A stretch of 64,000 bases of DNA from Hydrogenophaga pseudoflava (GCF_031020795.1 NZ_JAVHJP010000005.1:127362-191361), one strand, 5' to 3'; positions 23,512 to 32,782 are shown, numbered from the stretch's first letter. Numbers and translations are program-made. The notes: generated by a model from the sequence alone, not told the origin.

Positions 23512-25434
23512 ATGGACGTCATCAGCAGCTTCAGTGCCCGCTTCGAACGCACCCGCGAAGAAGAAATGTCGCTGGAAGAGTATCTCGCCGAGTGCAAGCG
23601 CAACCCTTTGGCCTACGCCACTCCGGCCGAGCGCATGCTCAAGGCCATCGGCGAACCGCAGATGGTCGATACGCGCAACGACCCGCGGCTCTCTCGCCTG
23701 TTTGCCAACAAGGTCATCAAGGTCTATCCGGCCTTCGCCGAGTTCTACGGCATGGAGGACTCGATCGAGCAGGTCGTGTCCTATTTCCGCCACGCCGCGC
23801 AGGGCCTTGAAGAGAAGAAGCAGATCCTCTACCTGCTCGGGCCGGTGGGCGGGGGCAAAAGCTCCATCGCCGAACGGCTCAAGCAGCTGATGGAGCTGGT
23901 CCCGTTCTACGCCATCAAGGGCTCACCGGTGAACGAGTCGCCGCTGGGCCTGTTCGATCCGGTGGAAGACGCGCCGCTGCTCGAAGAGCAGTTCGGCATC
24001 CCGCGGCGTTATCTCAACCGCATCATGAGTCCCTGGGCGGTCAAGCGGCTGGAGGAATACGGCGGCGACATCCGGCGCTTCCGCGTGGTCAAGCGCCACC
24101 CCTCGGTGCTGCGGCAGATCGGTGTCAGCAAGACCGAGCCGGGCGACGAGAACAACCAGGACATCAGCTCGCTCGTGGGCAAGGTCGACATCCGCAAGCT
24201 CGAGACCTATGCGCAGGACGACCCCGACGCCTACAGCTACTCCGGCGGCCTGTGCCTGTCCAACCAGGGCCTGATGGAGTTCGTGGAGATGTTCAAGGCG
24301 CCGATCAAGGTGCTGCACCCGCTGCTGACCGCCACGCAGGAAGGCAACTTCAAGGGCACCGAAGGCTTCGGTGCCATCCCGTTCGACGGCATCGTGCTGG
24401 CGCACAGCAACGAGAGCGAGTGGAAGGCCTTCCGCAACAACAAGAACAACGAGGCCTTCCTCGACCGCATCTACATCGTCAAGGTGCCTTACTGCCTGCG
24501 CGTGTCGGAAGAGATCAAGATCTACGAGAAGCTGATCCGCCACTCCTCGCTCTCGCAGGCCACCTGTGCGCCGGGCACGCTCAAGATGATGGCGCAGTTC
24601 TCGGTGCTCACGCGCCTGAAGGAGCCCGAGAACTCCTCCCTGTTCTCCAAGATGCAGGTGTACGACGGCGAGAACCTCAAGGACACCGACCCGCGCGCCA
24701 AGAGCTACCAGGAGTACCGCGACTTCGCCGGCGTCGACGAGGGCATGAACGGCATCTCCACGCGCTTCGCCTTCAAGATCATCTCCAAGGTCTTCAACTT
24801 CGACTCCACCGAGGTGGCCGCCAACCCGGTGCACCTGATGTACGTGCTGGAGCAACAGATCGAGCGCGAGCAGTTCCCGCAGGAGCTGGAGCAGAAGTAC
24901 GTCGGCTTCATCAAGGAACAGCTGGCGCCGCGCTACGCCGAGTTCATCGGCAAGGAGATCCAGACCGCCTACCTGGAGAGCTACAGCGAGTACGGTCAGA
25001 ACATCTTCGACCGCTACGTCACCTACGCCGACTACTGGATCCAGGACCACGAGTACCGCGACACCGACACCGGCGAGGTGTTCGACCGCCAGTCGCTCAA
25101 CGCCGAGCTGGAGAAGATCGAGAAGCCCGCAGGCATCAGCAACCCCAAGGACTTCCGCAACGAGATCGTCAACTTCGTGCTGCGCGCGCGCGCCAACAAC
25201 GCCGGCCACAACCCGCTGTGGACCAGCTACGAGAAGCTGCGCACGGTGATCGAGAAGAAGATGTTCTCCAACACCGAGGAGCTGCTACCGGTGATCAGCT
25301 TCAACGCCAAGGCCAGCGCCGACGAGGCCAAGAAGCACGAAGACTTCGTCACGCGCATGGTGGCCAAGGGCTACACGTCCAAGCAGGTGCGCCTGCTGTG
25401 CGAGTGGTACCTGCGCGTGCGCAAGTCCAGCTGA
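23512..25434 (+). CDS. prkA: PrkA serine protein kinase / AAA protein (YeaG)
   Basis: Protein of 640 residues with an N-terminal AAA-type ATPase module and a C-terminal kinase-like PrkA domain. The Walker A motif GPVGGGKS is at residues 110-117; the start after AGGAGG gives MDVISSFSARFERTREEEMS, as in other PrkA/YeaG proteins. E. coli YeaG has protein kinase activity and, with YeaH, influences survival in nitrogen starvation and stationary phase. It is the first gene of prkA-yeaH-spoVR, spaced 31 bases from yeaH. No clear sigma54 or other promoter was recognised in the 135-base leader. Confidence 0.95.
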   Translation: MDVISSFSARFERTREEEMSLEEYLAECKRNPLAYATPAERMLKAIGEPQMVDTRNDPRLSRLFANKVIKVYPAFAEFYGMEDSIEQVVSYFRHAAQGLEEKKQILYLLGPVGGGKSSIAERLKQLMELVPFYAIKGSPVNESPLGLFDPVEDAPLLEEQFGIPRRYLNRIMSPWAVKRLEEYGGDIRRFRVVKRHPSVLRQIGVSKTEPGDENNQDISSLVGKVDIRKLETYAQDDPDAYSYSGGLCLSNQGLMEFVEMFKAPIKVLHPLLTATQEGNFKGTEGFGAIPFDGIVLAHSNESEWKAFRNNKNNEAFLDRIYIVKVPYCLRVSEEIKIYEKLIRHSSLSQATCAPGTLKMMAQFSVLTRLKEPENSSLFSKMQVYDGENLKDTDPRAKSYQEYRDFAGVDEGMNGISTRFAFKIISKVFNFDSTEVAANPVHLMYVLEQQIEREQFPQELEQKYVGFIKEQLAPRYAEFIGKEIQTAYLESYSEYGQNIFDRYVTYADYWIQDHEYRDTDTGEVFDRQSLNAELEKIEKPAGISNPKDFRNEIVNFVLRARANNAGHNPLWTSYEKLRTVIEKKMFSNTEELLPVISFNAKASADEAKKHEDFVTRMVAKGYTSKQVRLLCEWYLRVRKSS

Positions 25435-25465
25435 CCGCGGGGGCCGGCGTCCACCAGGAACACCC

Positions 25466-26746
25466 ATGCTGCAGTCCATCATCGATCGGCGGCTGGCGGG
25501 CAAGAACAAATCCATCGGCAACCGGGAGCGCTTTCTGCGCCGCTACCGCGAGCAGATCGGCGAGGCGGTGCGGCGCGCCATCAGCGGGCGCGGCATTCGC
25601 GACGTCGAACGCGGCGAAGAGGTCCACATCCCGCAGAAGGACCTGTCCGAACCCGAGTTCCGCCACGGCCCCGGCGGCCGCCGCGAGGTGGTGCACACCG
25701 GCAACCGCGAGTACCTGACGGGCGACCGCATCCAGCGGCCCCAGGGCGGCACCGGACAGGGCAGCGGCAGCGGCCAGGCCAGCGACAGCGGCGAGGGCGA
25801 GGACGACTTCACCTTTGCGCTGAGCCGCGAAGAGTTCATGCAGGTCTTCTTCGACGACCTGGCGTTGCCCAACCTGGTCCGCACCCAGCTGGCACAGGTG
25901 CCCGAGTTCAAGACCCGGCGCGCGGGCTTCACCAGCAGCGGCACGCCCAACAACCTGCACATCGTGCGTTCGATGCGCGGCGCCTACGGCCGGCGCATCG
26001 CCATGGGCGGCGCCGTGCGGCGCGAATGCGAGGAGCTGGAAGAGCGCATCGCCGAGCTGCGCCGCCACGGCGACGACCCGGTGGCGCGCAGCCAGCTGGT
26101 CGAACTGGAGGCGCGGCTGCAGCAGCTGCGCTGGCGCATCGAGCGCCTGCCCTACATCGACCCGATCGACCTGCGGTTCCGCAGCCATGTGCGGGTGCCG
26201 GTGCCCAGCGCGCGCGCCGTGATGTTCTGCCTGATGGACGTCTCGGGCTCGATGGACGAGCAGCGCAAGGACCTGGCCAAGCGCTTCTTCGTGCTGCTCT
26301 ACCTGTTCCTGACCCGGCACTACGAGCAGATCGACCTGGTGTTCATCCGCCACCACACCCAGGCCCAGGAAGTGACCGAGGACGAGTTCTTCCACGCCCG
26401 CGAGACCGGGGGCACCGTGGTCTCCAGCGCGCTGGAGCTGATGGACCGCATCGTGCGCGAGCGGTACAACCCGCACGAGTGGAACATCTACGGCGCCCAG
26501 GCCAGCGACGGCGACAACTGGATGAACGACTCGCCCAAGTGCGCCGAGCTGCTGAGCAGCCGGCTGCTGCCGGCCTGCCGCTACTACGCCTACATCCAGG
26601 TCACCGAAGAAGAACAGAACCTGTGGCAGGCCTACGAGGCGCTGAGCCAGGCGCACCCCAACTTCGCGCTGCGCAAGGCCTCGGCCGCGTCGGAGATCTA
26701 CCCGGTGTTCCGGGACCTGTTTCGCAAGGAAGGGGCCCCGACATGA
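25466..26746 (+). CDS. yeaH: YeaH/YhbH family protein (DUF444, VWA-like)
   Basis: Protein of 426 residues in the DUF444 family, partner of PrkA/YeaG. The N-terminus has MLQSIIDRRLAGKNKSIGNR, then a Gly/Ser-rich low-complexity stretch (about 90-112). A von Willebrand A-like domain begins near 250, with the MIDAS motif DVSGS at 258-262 followed by MDEQRKDLAKRFF. Metal-dependent binding of a partner is therefore likely. It sits between prkA and spoVR; its stop codon overlaps the spoVR start (ATGA), so translation is coupled. The three genes are a conserved stress-associated operon in proteobacteria. Confidence 0.93.
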   Translation: MLQSIIDRRLAGKNKSIGNRERFLRRYREQIGEAVRRAISGRGIRDVERGEEVHIPQKDLSEPEFRHGPGGRREVVHTGNREYLTGDRIQRPQGGTGQGSGSGQASDSGEGEDDFTFALSREEFMQVFFDDLALPNLVRTQLAQVPEFKTRRAGFTSSGTPNNLHIVRSMRGAYGRRIAMGGAVRRECEELEERIAELRRHGDDPVARSQLVELEARLQQLRWRIERLPYIDPIDLRFRSHVRVPVPSARAVMFCLMDVSGSMDEQRKDLAKRFFVLLYLFLTRHYEQIDLVFIRHHTQAQEVTEDEFFHARETGGTVVSSALELMDRIVRERYNPHEWNIYGAQASDGDNWMNDSPKCAELLSSRLLPACRYYAYIQVTEEEQNLWQAYEALSQAHPNFALRKASAASEIYPVFRDLFRKEGAPT

Positions 26747-28281
26747 GCGGTCTTGAACACCCCCTGCCGATGTTGCCCCGGCCGTCCGAGCCCCTGCCCG
26801 GCCCCAGCGACTGGACCTTCGAGCTGATCGAGCGCTATCACGAGGTGATCGAGCGCACCGCGCGCCGCTTCGGGCTGGACACCTACGCCAACCAGCTGGA
26901 GGTGATCACCGCCGAACAGATGATGGACGCCTACGCCAGCGTCGGCATGCCGGTGAACTACCGCCACTGGCGCTTCGGCAAGGAGTTCATCCTCACCGAG
27001 AAGAACTACAAGCGCGGTCACATGGGGCTGGCCTACGAAATCGTCATCAACAGCGACCCCTGCATCGCCTACCTGATGGAGGAGAACACGATGGCGATGC
27101 AGGCGCTGGTGATCGCCCACGCCGCCTACGGCCACAACAGCTTCTTCAAGGGCAACTACCTGTTCCGCATGTGGACCGATGCGAGCGCCATCGTCGACTA
27201 CCTGGTCTACGCGCGCAACTACATCACCGAGTGCGAGGAGCGGCACGGCATCGAGGCCGTGGAGGACCTGCTGGACTCCTGCCATGCCCTGCAGAACCAC
27301 GGCGTGGACCGCTACCGCCGGCCCAGCCGCAAGTCGCTGGCCCAGGAACTGGCCGCGCGCAAGGACCGCGAGGCCTATGCCCAGCAGCAGGTCAACGACC
27401 TTTGGCGCACGCTGCCGAGGCGCGCCGAGGCCGAGGGTGACGCCCAGGCGAACAAGCGCTTTCCGGCCGAACCGGAAGAGAACATCCTGTATTTCATCGA
27501 GAAGAACGCGCCGCTGCTGGAGCCCTGGCAGCGCGAGGTGGTGCGCATTGTGCGCAAGATCGCCCAGTACTTCTATCCGCAGCGCCAGACGCAGGTGATG
27601 AACGAGGGCTGGGCCACCTTCTGGCACCACCGCCTGCTCAGTGAGATGTACGACAACGGCTTCCTCACCGACGGCGTGATGATGGAATGGATCAAGTCGC
27701 ACACCAACGTGATCTTCCAGCCCGGAGTGGGCGACCGCCGCTACAGCGGCCTGAACCCCTACGCCCTGGGTTTTGCGATGTACACCGACATCAAACGCAT
27801 CTGCGAGGCCCCCACCGACGAGGACCGGCAGTGGTTCCCGGAACTGGCCGGCACGCCCTGGCTGCCCGCGCTGGACCACGCGATGCGCAACTTCAAGGAC
27901 GAGAGCTTCATCGGCCAGTACCTCAGCCCCCGGCTGATGCGCGAGTTCCGCCTGTTCGCCCTGGTCGACGACGACCAGCAGGACACGCTGGAGGTCAGCG
28001 CCATCCACGACGAAACGGGCTACCGCCGTGTGCGCGAGTCCCTCGCCCGCCAGTACGACCTGGGTTCGCGCGAGCCCAACATCCAGGTCTGGGACGTCAA
28101 CCTGCGCGGCGACCGCTCGCTCACGCTGCGCCACACCCAGCACAACGACCGGCCGCTGCACGAGAGCGCGGGCGAGGTGCTCAAGCACGTGGCGCGGCTG
28201 TGGGGCTTCGGCGTGCAGCTCGAGAGCATCAACAGCAAGGGCGAGGTCACCCGGCGCCGCGAGGTGCCGGTGCGGGCCTGA
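26743..28281 (+). CDS. SpoVR family protein (YcgB)
   Basis: Protein of 512 residues of the SpoVR/YcgB family. In Bacillus SpoVR affects spore cortex formation; in non-sporulating bacteria its role is unknown, but it is commonly encoded with PrkA and YeaH. Conserved blocks include MPVNYRHWRFGKEF near residue 70, AHAAYGHNSFFKGNYLFR around 125, and MNEGWATFWHHRLL near 285, where the His and Glu residues resemble a metal-binding site. The ATG at 26743 overlaps the yeaH stop; longer in-frame starts would run through yeaH. It ends two bases from the convergent WYL regulator gene. Confidence 0.93.
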   Translation: MSGLEHPLPMLPRPSEPLPGPSDWTFELIERYHEVIERTARRFGLDTYANQLEVITAEQMMDAYASVGMPVNYRHWRFGKEFILTEKNYKRGHMGLAYEIVINSDPCIAYLMEENTMAMQALVIAHAAYGHNSFFKGNYLFRMWTDASAIVDYLVYARNYITECEERHGIEAVEDLLDSCHALQNHGVDRYRRPSRKSLAQELAARKDREAYAQQQVNDLWRTLPRRAEAEGDAQANKRFPAEPEENILYFIEKNAPLLEPWQREVVRIVRKIAQYFYPQRQTQVMNEGWATFWHHRLLSEMYDNGFLTDGVMMEWIKSHTNVIFQPGVGDRRYSGLNPYALGFAMYTDIKRICEAPTDEDRQWFPELAGTPWLPALDHAMRNFKDESFIGQYLSPRLMREFRLFALVDDDQQDTLEVSAIHDETGYRRVRESLARQYDLGSREPNIQVWDVNLRGDRSLTLRHTQHNDRPLHESAGEVLKHVARLWGFGVQLESINSKGEVTRRREVPVRA

Positions 28282-28282
28282 C

Positions 28283-28975
28283 TCAGTGCGCGGTGCTGTG
28301 CCCGGTCTCGCGGCGCAGCAGGTCGGCCAGGGTCTTGCCCGGCTCGACCGGAAACACCCCCTCCTCCACCTGCACCGCCTCCATGCGATCGAGCCGGAAG
28401 TTGCGGAAGTCCTGGCGCTGCTCGCACCAGGCCGCCAGCGTCCACACCCGGCCCCAGTAGAAGCAGCCCAGCGGCCGCACGCGCCGCTCGGTGCGCCGCT
28501 CGCCCTGGTCCACATAGCGCAGCCTCACCCAGCGGCGCGCCTGCGCCGCCTCGCGCAGCGCCTGGAGGCGCTGGCCCAGCGCGGGCTCCAGCCCCACCGG
28601 GGCGATCAGCAAGGGCTGGCGCTCCACCTCGGCGCGCACACCGGCCGGCAGCACCGAGAGCACGCGCGACATGGCGTCCGACGCGGCCAGCGCCATCGCC
28701 GGGTCCAGCCACTGCTGCGCCAGCCGCGTGGCCAGCGCCAGGGCGCGCGCCTCGTCCACGGTGAACATCAGCGGCGGCAGTTCGAAGCCCTTGCCGAGCC
28801 GGTAGCCCACGCCCGCCTCGCCCTCGATGGGCACGCCCTGCGCCTGCAAATCGGCCACGTCGCGGTAGACCGTGCGCACCGAGACCTCCAGGCGCTCGGC
28901 CAGCCAGGCGGCGGTGGACAGGCGCCGCCCACGGATCAGCTGAACCAGGGCAAAGAGTCGGTCGGCGCGGCGCAT
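28283..28975 (-). CDS. WYL-domain transcriptional regulator (YafY-type)
   Basis: Regulator of 230 residues. The HTH is at the N-terminus (MRRADRLFALVQLIRGRRLS, then LAERLEVSVRTVYRDVADLQ), followed by the wing GVPIEGEAGVGYRL and a WYL-type domain ending with RPLGCFYWGRVWTLAAWCE. It is short for the class, lacking the extra C-terminal module. It lies 32 bases downstream of the VOC gene on the same strand, so both are probably cotranscribed and controlled by the regulator through the dyad upstream of the VOC gene. Confidence 0.88.
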   Translation of the reverse strand: MRRADRLFALVQLIRGRRLSTAAWLAERLEVSVRTVYRDVADLQAQGVPIEGEAGVGYRLGKGFELPPLMFTVDEARALALATRLAQQWLDPAMALAASDAMSRVLSVLPAGVRAEVERQPLLIAPVGLEPALGQRLQALREAAQARRWVRLRYVDQGERRTERRVRPLGCFYWGRVWTLAAWCEQRQDFRNFRLDRMEAVQVEEGVFPVEPGKTLADLLRRETGHSTAH

Positions 28976-29007
28976 GGACGGGATGGTAGCCAGCGCCGGG
29001 ACGGCCT

Positions 29008-29385
29008 TCAGGCCATGGCGTGCAGGCCGACGCGGTTGCCTTCGCTGTCGATGATGTGGGCGAAGCAACCCATGCCTTCGGGCAGGGTCACCTTCGGCTG
29101 GGCCACGCGGCCGCCCGCGGCTTCGGCGCGCGCGATCCAGGGGTCGAGCGCGTCGCCGGCGTTGAGGTAGACCAGGGTGCCCTGGTCGGCGGGCCGCATG
29201 GCCGGGCTGCTGAACAACGCGCCACGCACGTCGGCTTCGCTGTCGCCGGGAAACACCGCCAGCTCCTGACCGGGGCCGCCGAAGGCCTCGCGCTTGAGGG
29301 ACCGACGGGTCAGCGCCTCGTAGAAGCGCACGGCGCGGTCCATGTCGGCGACCGGGATCTCGAACCAGTTGAGGGTGTGTGCCAT
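29008..29385 (-). CDS. VOC family protein (glyoxalase/bleomycin-resistance fold)
   Basis: Protein of 125 residues with two beta-alpha-beta-beta-beta modules of the vicinal oxygen chelate superfamily. It starts MAHTLNWFEIPVADMDRAVR then FYEAL, and the second module carries GRVAQPKVTLPEGMGCFAHI and IDSEGNRVGLHA. The sequence resembles uncharacterised VOC proteins paired with YafY-type regulators. Metal ligands cannot be assigned with certainty (the His of FAHI and Glu of SEGN are candidates). Substrate unknown. Confidence 0.85.
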   Translation of the reverse strand: MAHTLNWFEIPVADMDRAVRFYEALTRRSLKREAFGGPGQELAVFPGDSEADVRGALFSSPAMRPADQGTLVYLNAGDALDPWIARAEAAGGRVAQPKVTLPEGMGCFAHIIDSEGNRVGLHAMA

Positions 29386-29433
29386 GAAAGACTCCAGGTG
29401 GTGGTTGAACAGAACCCGAAGTCTGCGGACCCC

Positions 29434-29457
29434 CTGCTGCCAACGCCTTGTCAGCAG
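29434..29457 (-). promoter_or_regulatory. Operator dyad upstream of VOC-WYL operon
   Basis: CTGCTGCCA-acgcct-TGTCAGCAG, 9-base arms with one mismatch, 49 bases upstream of the VOC gene. The TGTCA half-site is shared with the palindrome in front of the other WYL regulator at 2425-2443, supporting binding by a YafY-type protein. Confidence 0.48.
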
Positions 29458-29481
29458 GCTGGCAGCGGTGGCATCAACACA

Positions 29482-29901
29482 TCAGAGCAGCTCTTGCGGG
29501 ATGTTGCCGCCGTTGGCCGCGATGTGACCCAGCACCTGCTTGTGCAGCCACATGTTCATCTTGGCCGAGTCGGCCATCAACTCGTCGGGGCAGTACAGCT
29601 CCTTGGCCAGTTCCTTGCGCGCGGCCAGGCTGCTGTCCAGGCCCAGCAGCTTGAGCAGGTCGACGATGGAGGTCTTCCAGTTGAGCTTCTCGGGGTGCTT
29701 GGCGGCCTTCTCGGTCAGCAGGGTCATCACGTCGACCATGGCGATGGGATTGACCACGGGTGCGGCCGGGGCCGCGGGGGCCGCCGCCGGTGCGGCGCTC
29801 GGGGCGGGCGCAGGCGCTGCGGCCGCCGGCGGGATGATGACCGGCGCGGCGGCCGCTTCCTTCATGCCGAGTTTTTCGAGGATGTTGCTGAAGAAACCCA
29901 T
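29482..29901 (-). CDS. DUF3597 domain protein
   Basis: Protein of 139 residues: a short helix (MGFFSNILEKLGM), an Ala/Pro-rich linker (about 18-55), then the DUF3597 domain from VVNPIAMVDVMTLLTEKAAK through WKTSIVDLLKLLGLDSSLAARKELA to the C-terminal IAANGGNIPQELL. The domain resembles a small LysM-associated or peptidoglycan-related helical module found in many proteobacteria. There is no signal peptide. It is a single gene, and nothing in its neighbours indicates a function. The 200 bases to its right (29902-30101) hold only its leader and no other gene. Confidence 0.82.
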   Translation of the reverse strand: MGFFSNILEKLGMKEAAAAPVIIPPAAAAPAPAPSAAPAAAPAAPAAPVVNPIAMVDVMTLLTEKAAKHPEKLNWKTSIVDLLKLLGLDSSLAARKELAKELYCPDELMADSAKMNMWLHKQVLGHIAANGGNIPQELL

Positions 29902-30101
29902 GCTGCTGCTCCTGTGGCGTCGAATGAAGGGAGGTGTCGGGCCGGACGCGGTCGGCCTCGGAGGGACAGCATAACGGCGGGTGTGCCACGAAAGCATGAC
30001 AAATCGTCTCCGCCGGCCTTGCCCGGCCCGCACCGTGAGGCAGTGCCCGCCCCTGTGCCGCGGGCGCCACGGGCCCGCAGGGAACCACGATGGCCGGGGT
30101 C

Positions 30102-31334
30102 TCAGGGCGCGAGCGCGTCGTCCAGCAGCTCGATCCAGTGCCGCACCGGCGTTTGGGTGCCGCTTTGCAGGTGGGTGATGCAGCCGATGTTGGCGCTGGC
30201 GATCACCGCCGGCTGCAGCTCGCCCAGGTGACCCAGCTTGCGGTCGCGCAGCTGGTAGGCCAGCCCGGGGTTGAGCACCGAATAGGTGCCGGCCGAGCCG
30301 CAGCACAGGTGGGCTTCGTTCTTGGCCACCTGCACCGTGAAGCCCAGCGCGGCCAGGTGGGTTTCGACACCGCCCTTGAGCTTCTGCCCGTGCTGCAGGG
30401 TGCAGGGAGGGTGAAAGCCGATCACCTTCTTCGCGTCGGGTCGCTGCGCCAGCTTGGGTTGCAGCACCGGCACCAGCGCCGGCAGCAGCTCGCTCAAGTC
30501 CTTCGTCAGCGCGCTGATGCGCGCGGCCTTGGCGGCGTAGGCCGGGTCGTGCTGCAGGATGTGGCCGTATTCCTTGACCGTCACCCCGCAGCCCGAGGCG
30601 TTCATCACGATGGCTTCGGCGCCCGCTTCGACGTGCGGCCACCAAGCGTCGATGTTGGCGCGCATCTGCGCCGTGCCGCCGTCCTGGTCGTTCAGGTGGA
30701 ACTTCACCGCGCCGCAGCAGCCGGCCTCGGGCGCGACCACGGTCTGGATGCCGGCGGCGTCGAGCACGCGCGCGGTGGCGGTGTTGATGTTGGGCATCAT
30801 GGCCGGCTGCACGCAGCCCGCCAGCATCAGCACCTTGCGCGCATGGGTGGCGGTGGGCCAGCGGCCGGCGTCCTGCTTCGCGGGCACCTTGTTCTTCAGC
30901 GTCTCGGGCAGCAGACCGCGCACCAGTTGGCCGAGCTTCATGGCAGGGCCGAAGGCGGGCGAGGTCAGGCCTTCCTTGAGCAGCCAGCGCACCGCCTTTT
31001 CGCCGGCCGGGCGCGGCACCTTGGCGTCCACCACCTTGCGGCCGATGTCCACCAGGTGGCCGTAGTCCACGCCGCTGGGGCAGGTGCTCTCGCAGTTGCG
31101 GCAGGTCAGGCAGCGGTCCAGGTGCAGCTGCGTGGCGCGCGTGGGCTGCACGCCCTCGAACACCTGCTTCATCAGGTAGATGCGGCCGCGCGGGCCGTCC
31201 AGCTCGTCGCCCAGCAGCTGGTAGGTCGGGCAGGTGGCGGTGCAGAAACCGCAGTGCACGCACTTGCGCAGGATGGCTTCGGCGGCCAGGCCGTCGGGCG
31301 TGCCTTTGAATTCGGGGGCGAGGTTGGTTTGCAT
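30102..31334 (-). CDS. glcF: Glycolate oxidase iron-sulfur subunit GlcF
   Basis: Iron-sulfur subunit of membrane-associated glycolate dehydrogenase, 410 residues. Two ferredoxin-type clusters are bound by CVHCGFCTATCP (residues 25-36) and CLTCRNCESTCP (about 78-89). The C-terminal half has two CCG domains with EAGCCGAVKFHLND and HLCCGSAGTYS that contact the electron acceptor. The ATG at 31334 gives MQTNLAPEFKGTPDG. It lies seven bases after glcE. With GlcD, the complex oxidises glycolate to glyoxylate, for example after photorespiration-like phosphoglycolate formation or growth on glycolate. Confidence 0.93.
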   Translation of the reverse strand: MQTNLAPEFKGTPDGLAAEAILRKCVHCGFCTATCPTYQLLGDELDGPRGRIYLMKQVFEGVQPTRATQLHLDRCLTCRNCESTCPSGVDYGHLVDIGRKVVDAKVPRPAGEKAVRWLLKEGLTSPAFGPAMKLGQLVRGLLPETLKNKVPAKQDAGRWPTATHARKVLMLAGCVQPAMMPNINTATARVLDAAGIQTVVAPEAGCCGAVKFHLNDQDGGTAQMRANIDAWWPHVEAGAEAIVMNASGCGVTVKEYGHILQHDPAYAAKAARISALTKDLSELLPALVPVLQPKLAQRPDAKKVIGFHPPCTLQHGQKLKGGVETHLAALGFTVQVAKNEAHLCCGSAGTYSVLNPGLAYQLRDRKLGHLGELQPAVIASANIGCITHLQSGTQTPVRHWIELLDDALAP

Positions 31335-31341
31335 CGTGGGT

Positions 31342-32478
31342 TCAGCCCATCTTGTTCGGGTTGAAGAGGCCCAGCGGGTCAAACGCCTCGCGCAGGCGCT
31401 TCGTGATGGTCTGCAGCGCCGCGCTCTCGGTGTCGAAGCGGCGCACGCCGGGCGCGCCGTCGGGGCCCGCGCGGAACAGTGTCGCGTGGCCCTGCAGCCT
31501 GGCCGCGGCCGCACGGATCGGCGTGGCCGCCGGGGCCGGGGCCCAGAGCCAGCGCTGCGCGCCCTGCCATTCGATCAGCTGCGCAAACGGCAGCTCCAGC
31601 ACCGGCGCGGTCTGGGGCAGCGACAGGCGCCACAGGCAATGGTCCGGTGATGGCGGATGGAAAAAAGGCAGGGTCTGGTCGCGGCAGGTGGCCCAGTCGG
31701 GTCCGGCCTGCGTGTTGTCCATGCGCTGGCCGCCGGCCTCGCGTGCCAGGCGCTCGCAGGCCGATTCCACCGCCGCCACCGCCCCGCGCAGGCGCACAAA
31801 GAGCAGTTCGGGCGCATCGGGTGCGGTGTCGTCCTTCACCCAGCAGGATGCGTTCAAGGGCAGCGGCTGGCCACCCCAGCGGTGCAGCTGCTCCAGCGCG
31901 TCGCGCTGACCCATGCGGAACACCAGGGTGGCCTCGGCCGGCGCCACCGGCAGCACCTTGAGCGAGAGGTGGGTGATGACGCCCAGCGTGCCCATGGAGC
32001 CGGCGAGCGCGCGGCTGATGTCGTAGCCGGCCACGTTCTTCATGACCTGGCCGCCGAAGGTCAGCCATTCGGCCTGGCCGTTGATGAACTGGGCGCCCAG
32101 CACGTAGTCGCGCACGCCGCCAGCGGTGGCACGCGCCGGGCCGGCCAGACCGGCCGCGACGGCGCCGCCGATGGTCGATGCGGCGCCGAAATGGGGCGGA
32201 TCGAACGGCAGATGCTGGCCGTGCGCCGCCAGCGCGGCCTCGACCTCGGCCAGCGGCGTGCCGGCGCGCACGGTGATCACCAGCTCGCTGGGTTCGTGCG
32301 CGACGATGCCGCTGAACGCACTCGTGTCCAGCGGCTGGCCGCTCACCGGCTCGCCGTGGAAGGCCTTGGTGTCACCCCCGTGGATGCGCAACGGCGTGCG
32401 GGCCGCGACCGCGGCGCGCACCTGGTCGATCAGCGCATGCGGGGTGTCGTTCGTGGGGCTGTTCTGCATGGCCGCCAT
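31342..32478 (-). CDS. glcE: Glycolate oxidase FAD-binding subunit GlcE
   Basis: FAD-binding subunit of 378 residues. The PCMH-type FAD domain is seen in PLRIHGGDTKAF (residues 30-41), AHGQHLPFDPPHFGAASTIG and GGQVMKNVAGYDISR, followed by MGTLGVITHLSLKVLP. The C-terminus ends FDPLGLFNPNKMG, typical of this flavoprotein family. It is directly upstream of glcF. The catalytic GlcD, usually the first gene of glcDEF, is not next to it; a small secreted protein gene and amtB lie upstream instead. The complex would need glcD from another locus. Confidence 0.92.
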   Translation of the reverse strand: MAAMQNSPTNDTPHALIDQVRAAVAARTPLRIHGGDTKAFHGEPVSGQPLDTSAFSGIVAHEPSELVITVRAGTPLAEVEAALAAHGQHLPFDPPHFGAASTIGGAVAAGLAGPARATAGGVRDYVLGAQFINGQAEWLTFGGQVMKNVAGYDISRALAGSMGTLGVITHLSLKVLPVAPAEATLVFRMGQRDALEQLHRWGGQPLPLNASCWVKDDTAPDAPELLFVRLRGAVAAVESACERLAREAGGQRMDNTQAGPDWATCRDQTLPFFHPPSPDHCLWRLSLPQTAPVLELPFAQLIEWQGAQRWLWAPAPAATPIRAAAARLQGHATLFRAGPDGAPGVRRFDTESAALQTITKRLREAFDPLGLFNPNKMG

Positions 32479-32554
32479 GGTAGCGGCGGGCCCTGGAAGG
32501 GCCTTTGAATTTTTTGCACGGCCCGCTGCAATCGGAGCGGCCCCGGCGCCTGCG

Positions 32555-32782
32555 TCAGCGCGTGTGGCCCAGACAGGCGCCCGCGTTGGGCCGGCCGCGG
32601 CACTCGCGCTTCAGGCGCTTCTCGCGCGCGGCCGGCGTTTCGCTGGACGGCGCGTCGATGAAGGTGACGCGGGCCGGCAGACGACGTTCGGTCTTGCCGG
32701 GCGGGTTGGCCGCCGCGGCCTGGGACGCGACGCCCAGGGTGAGCGCCAGCAGGGCGAACAGCGGCATGGGGTGAGCGGACAT
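32555..32782 (-). CDS. Small secreted protein of unknown function
   Basis: Protein of 75 residues with a Sec signal peptide (MPLFALLALTLGVASQAAAA, cleavage probably after AAA near residue 25). The mature 50 residues are basic and contain two cysteines (RECRGRPNAGACLG) that could form a disulfide. AGGAGG lies five bases before the ATG, supporting the start. No family was recognised. It is located between glcE and the amtB terminator on the same strand. Confidence 0.6.
   Translation of the reverse strand: MSAHPMPLFALLALTLGVASQAAAANPPGKTERRLPARVTFIDAPSSETPAAREKRLKRECRGRPNAGACLGHTR

Noticed and set aside
23923..25209. Open frame of over 400 codons antisense to prkA
   Set aside because: The product is Val/Leu/His/Asp-rich repetitive sequence mirroring prkA codons; prkA is unambiguous.
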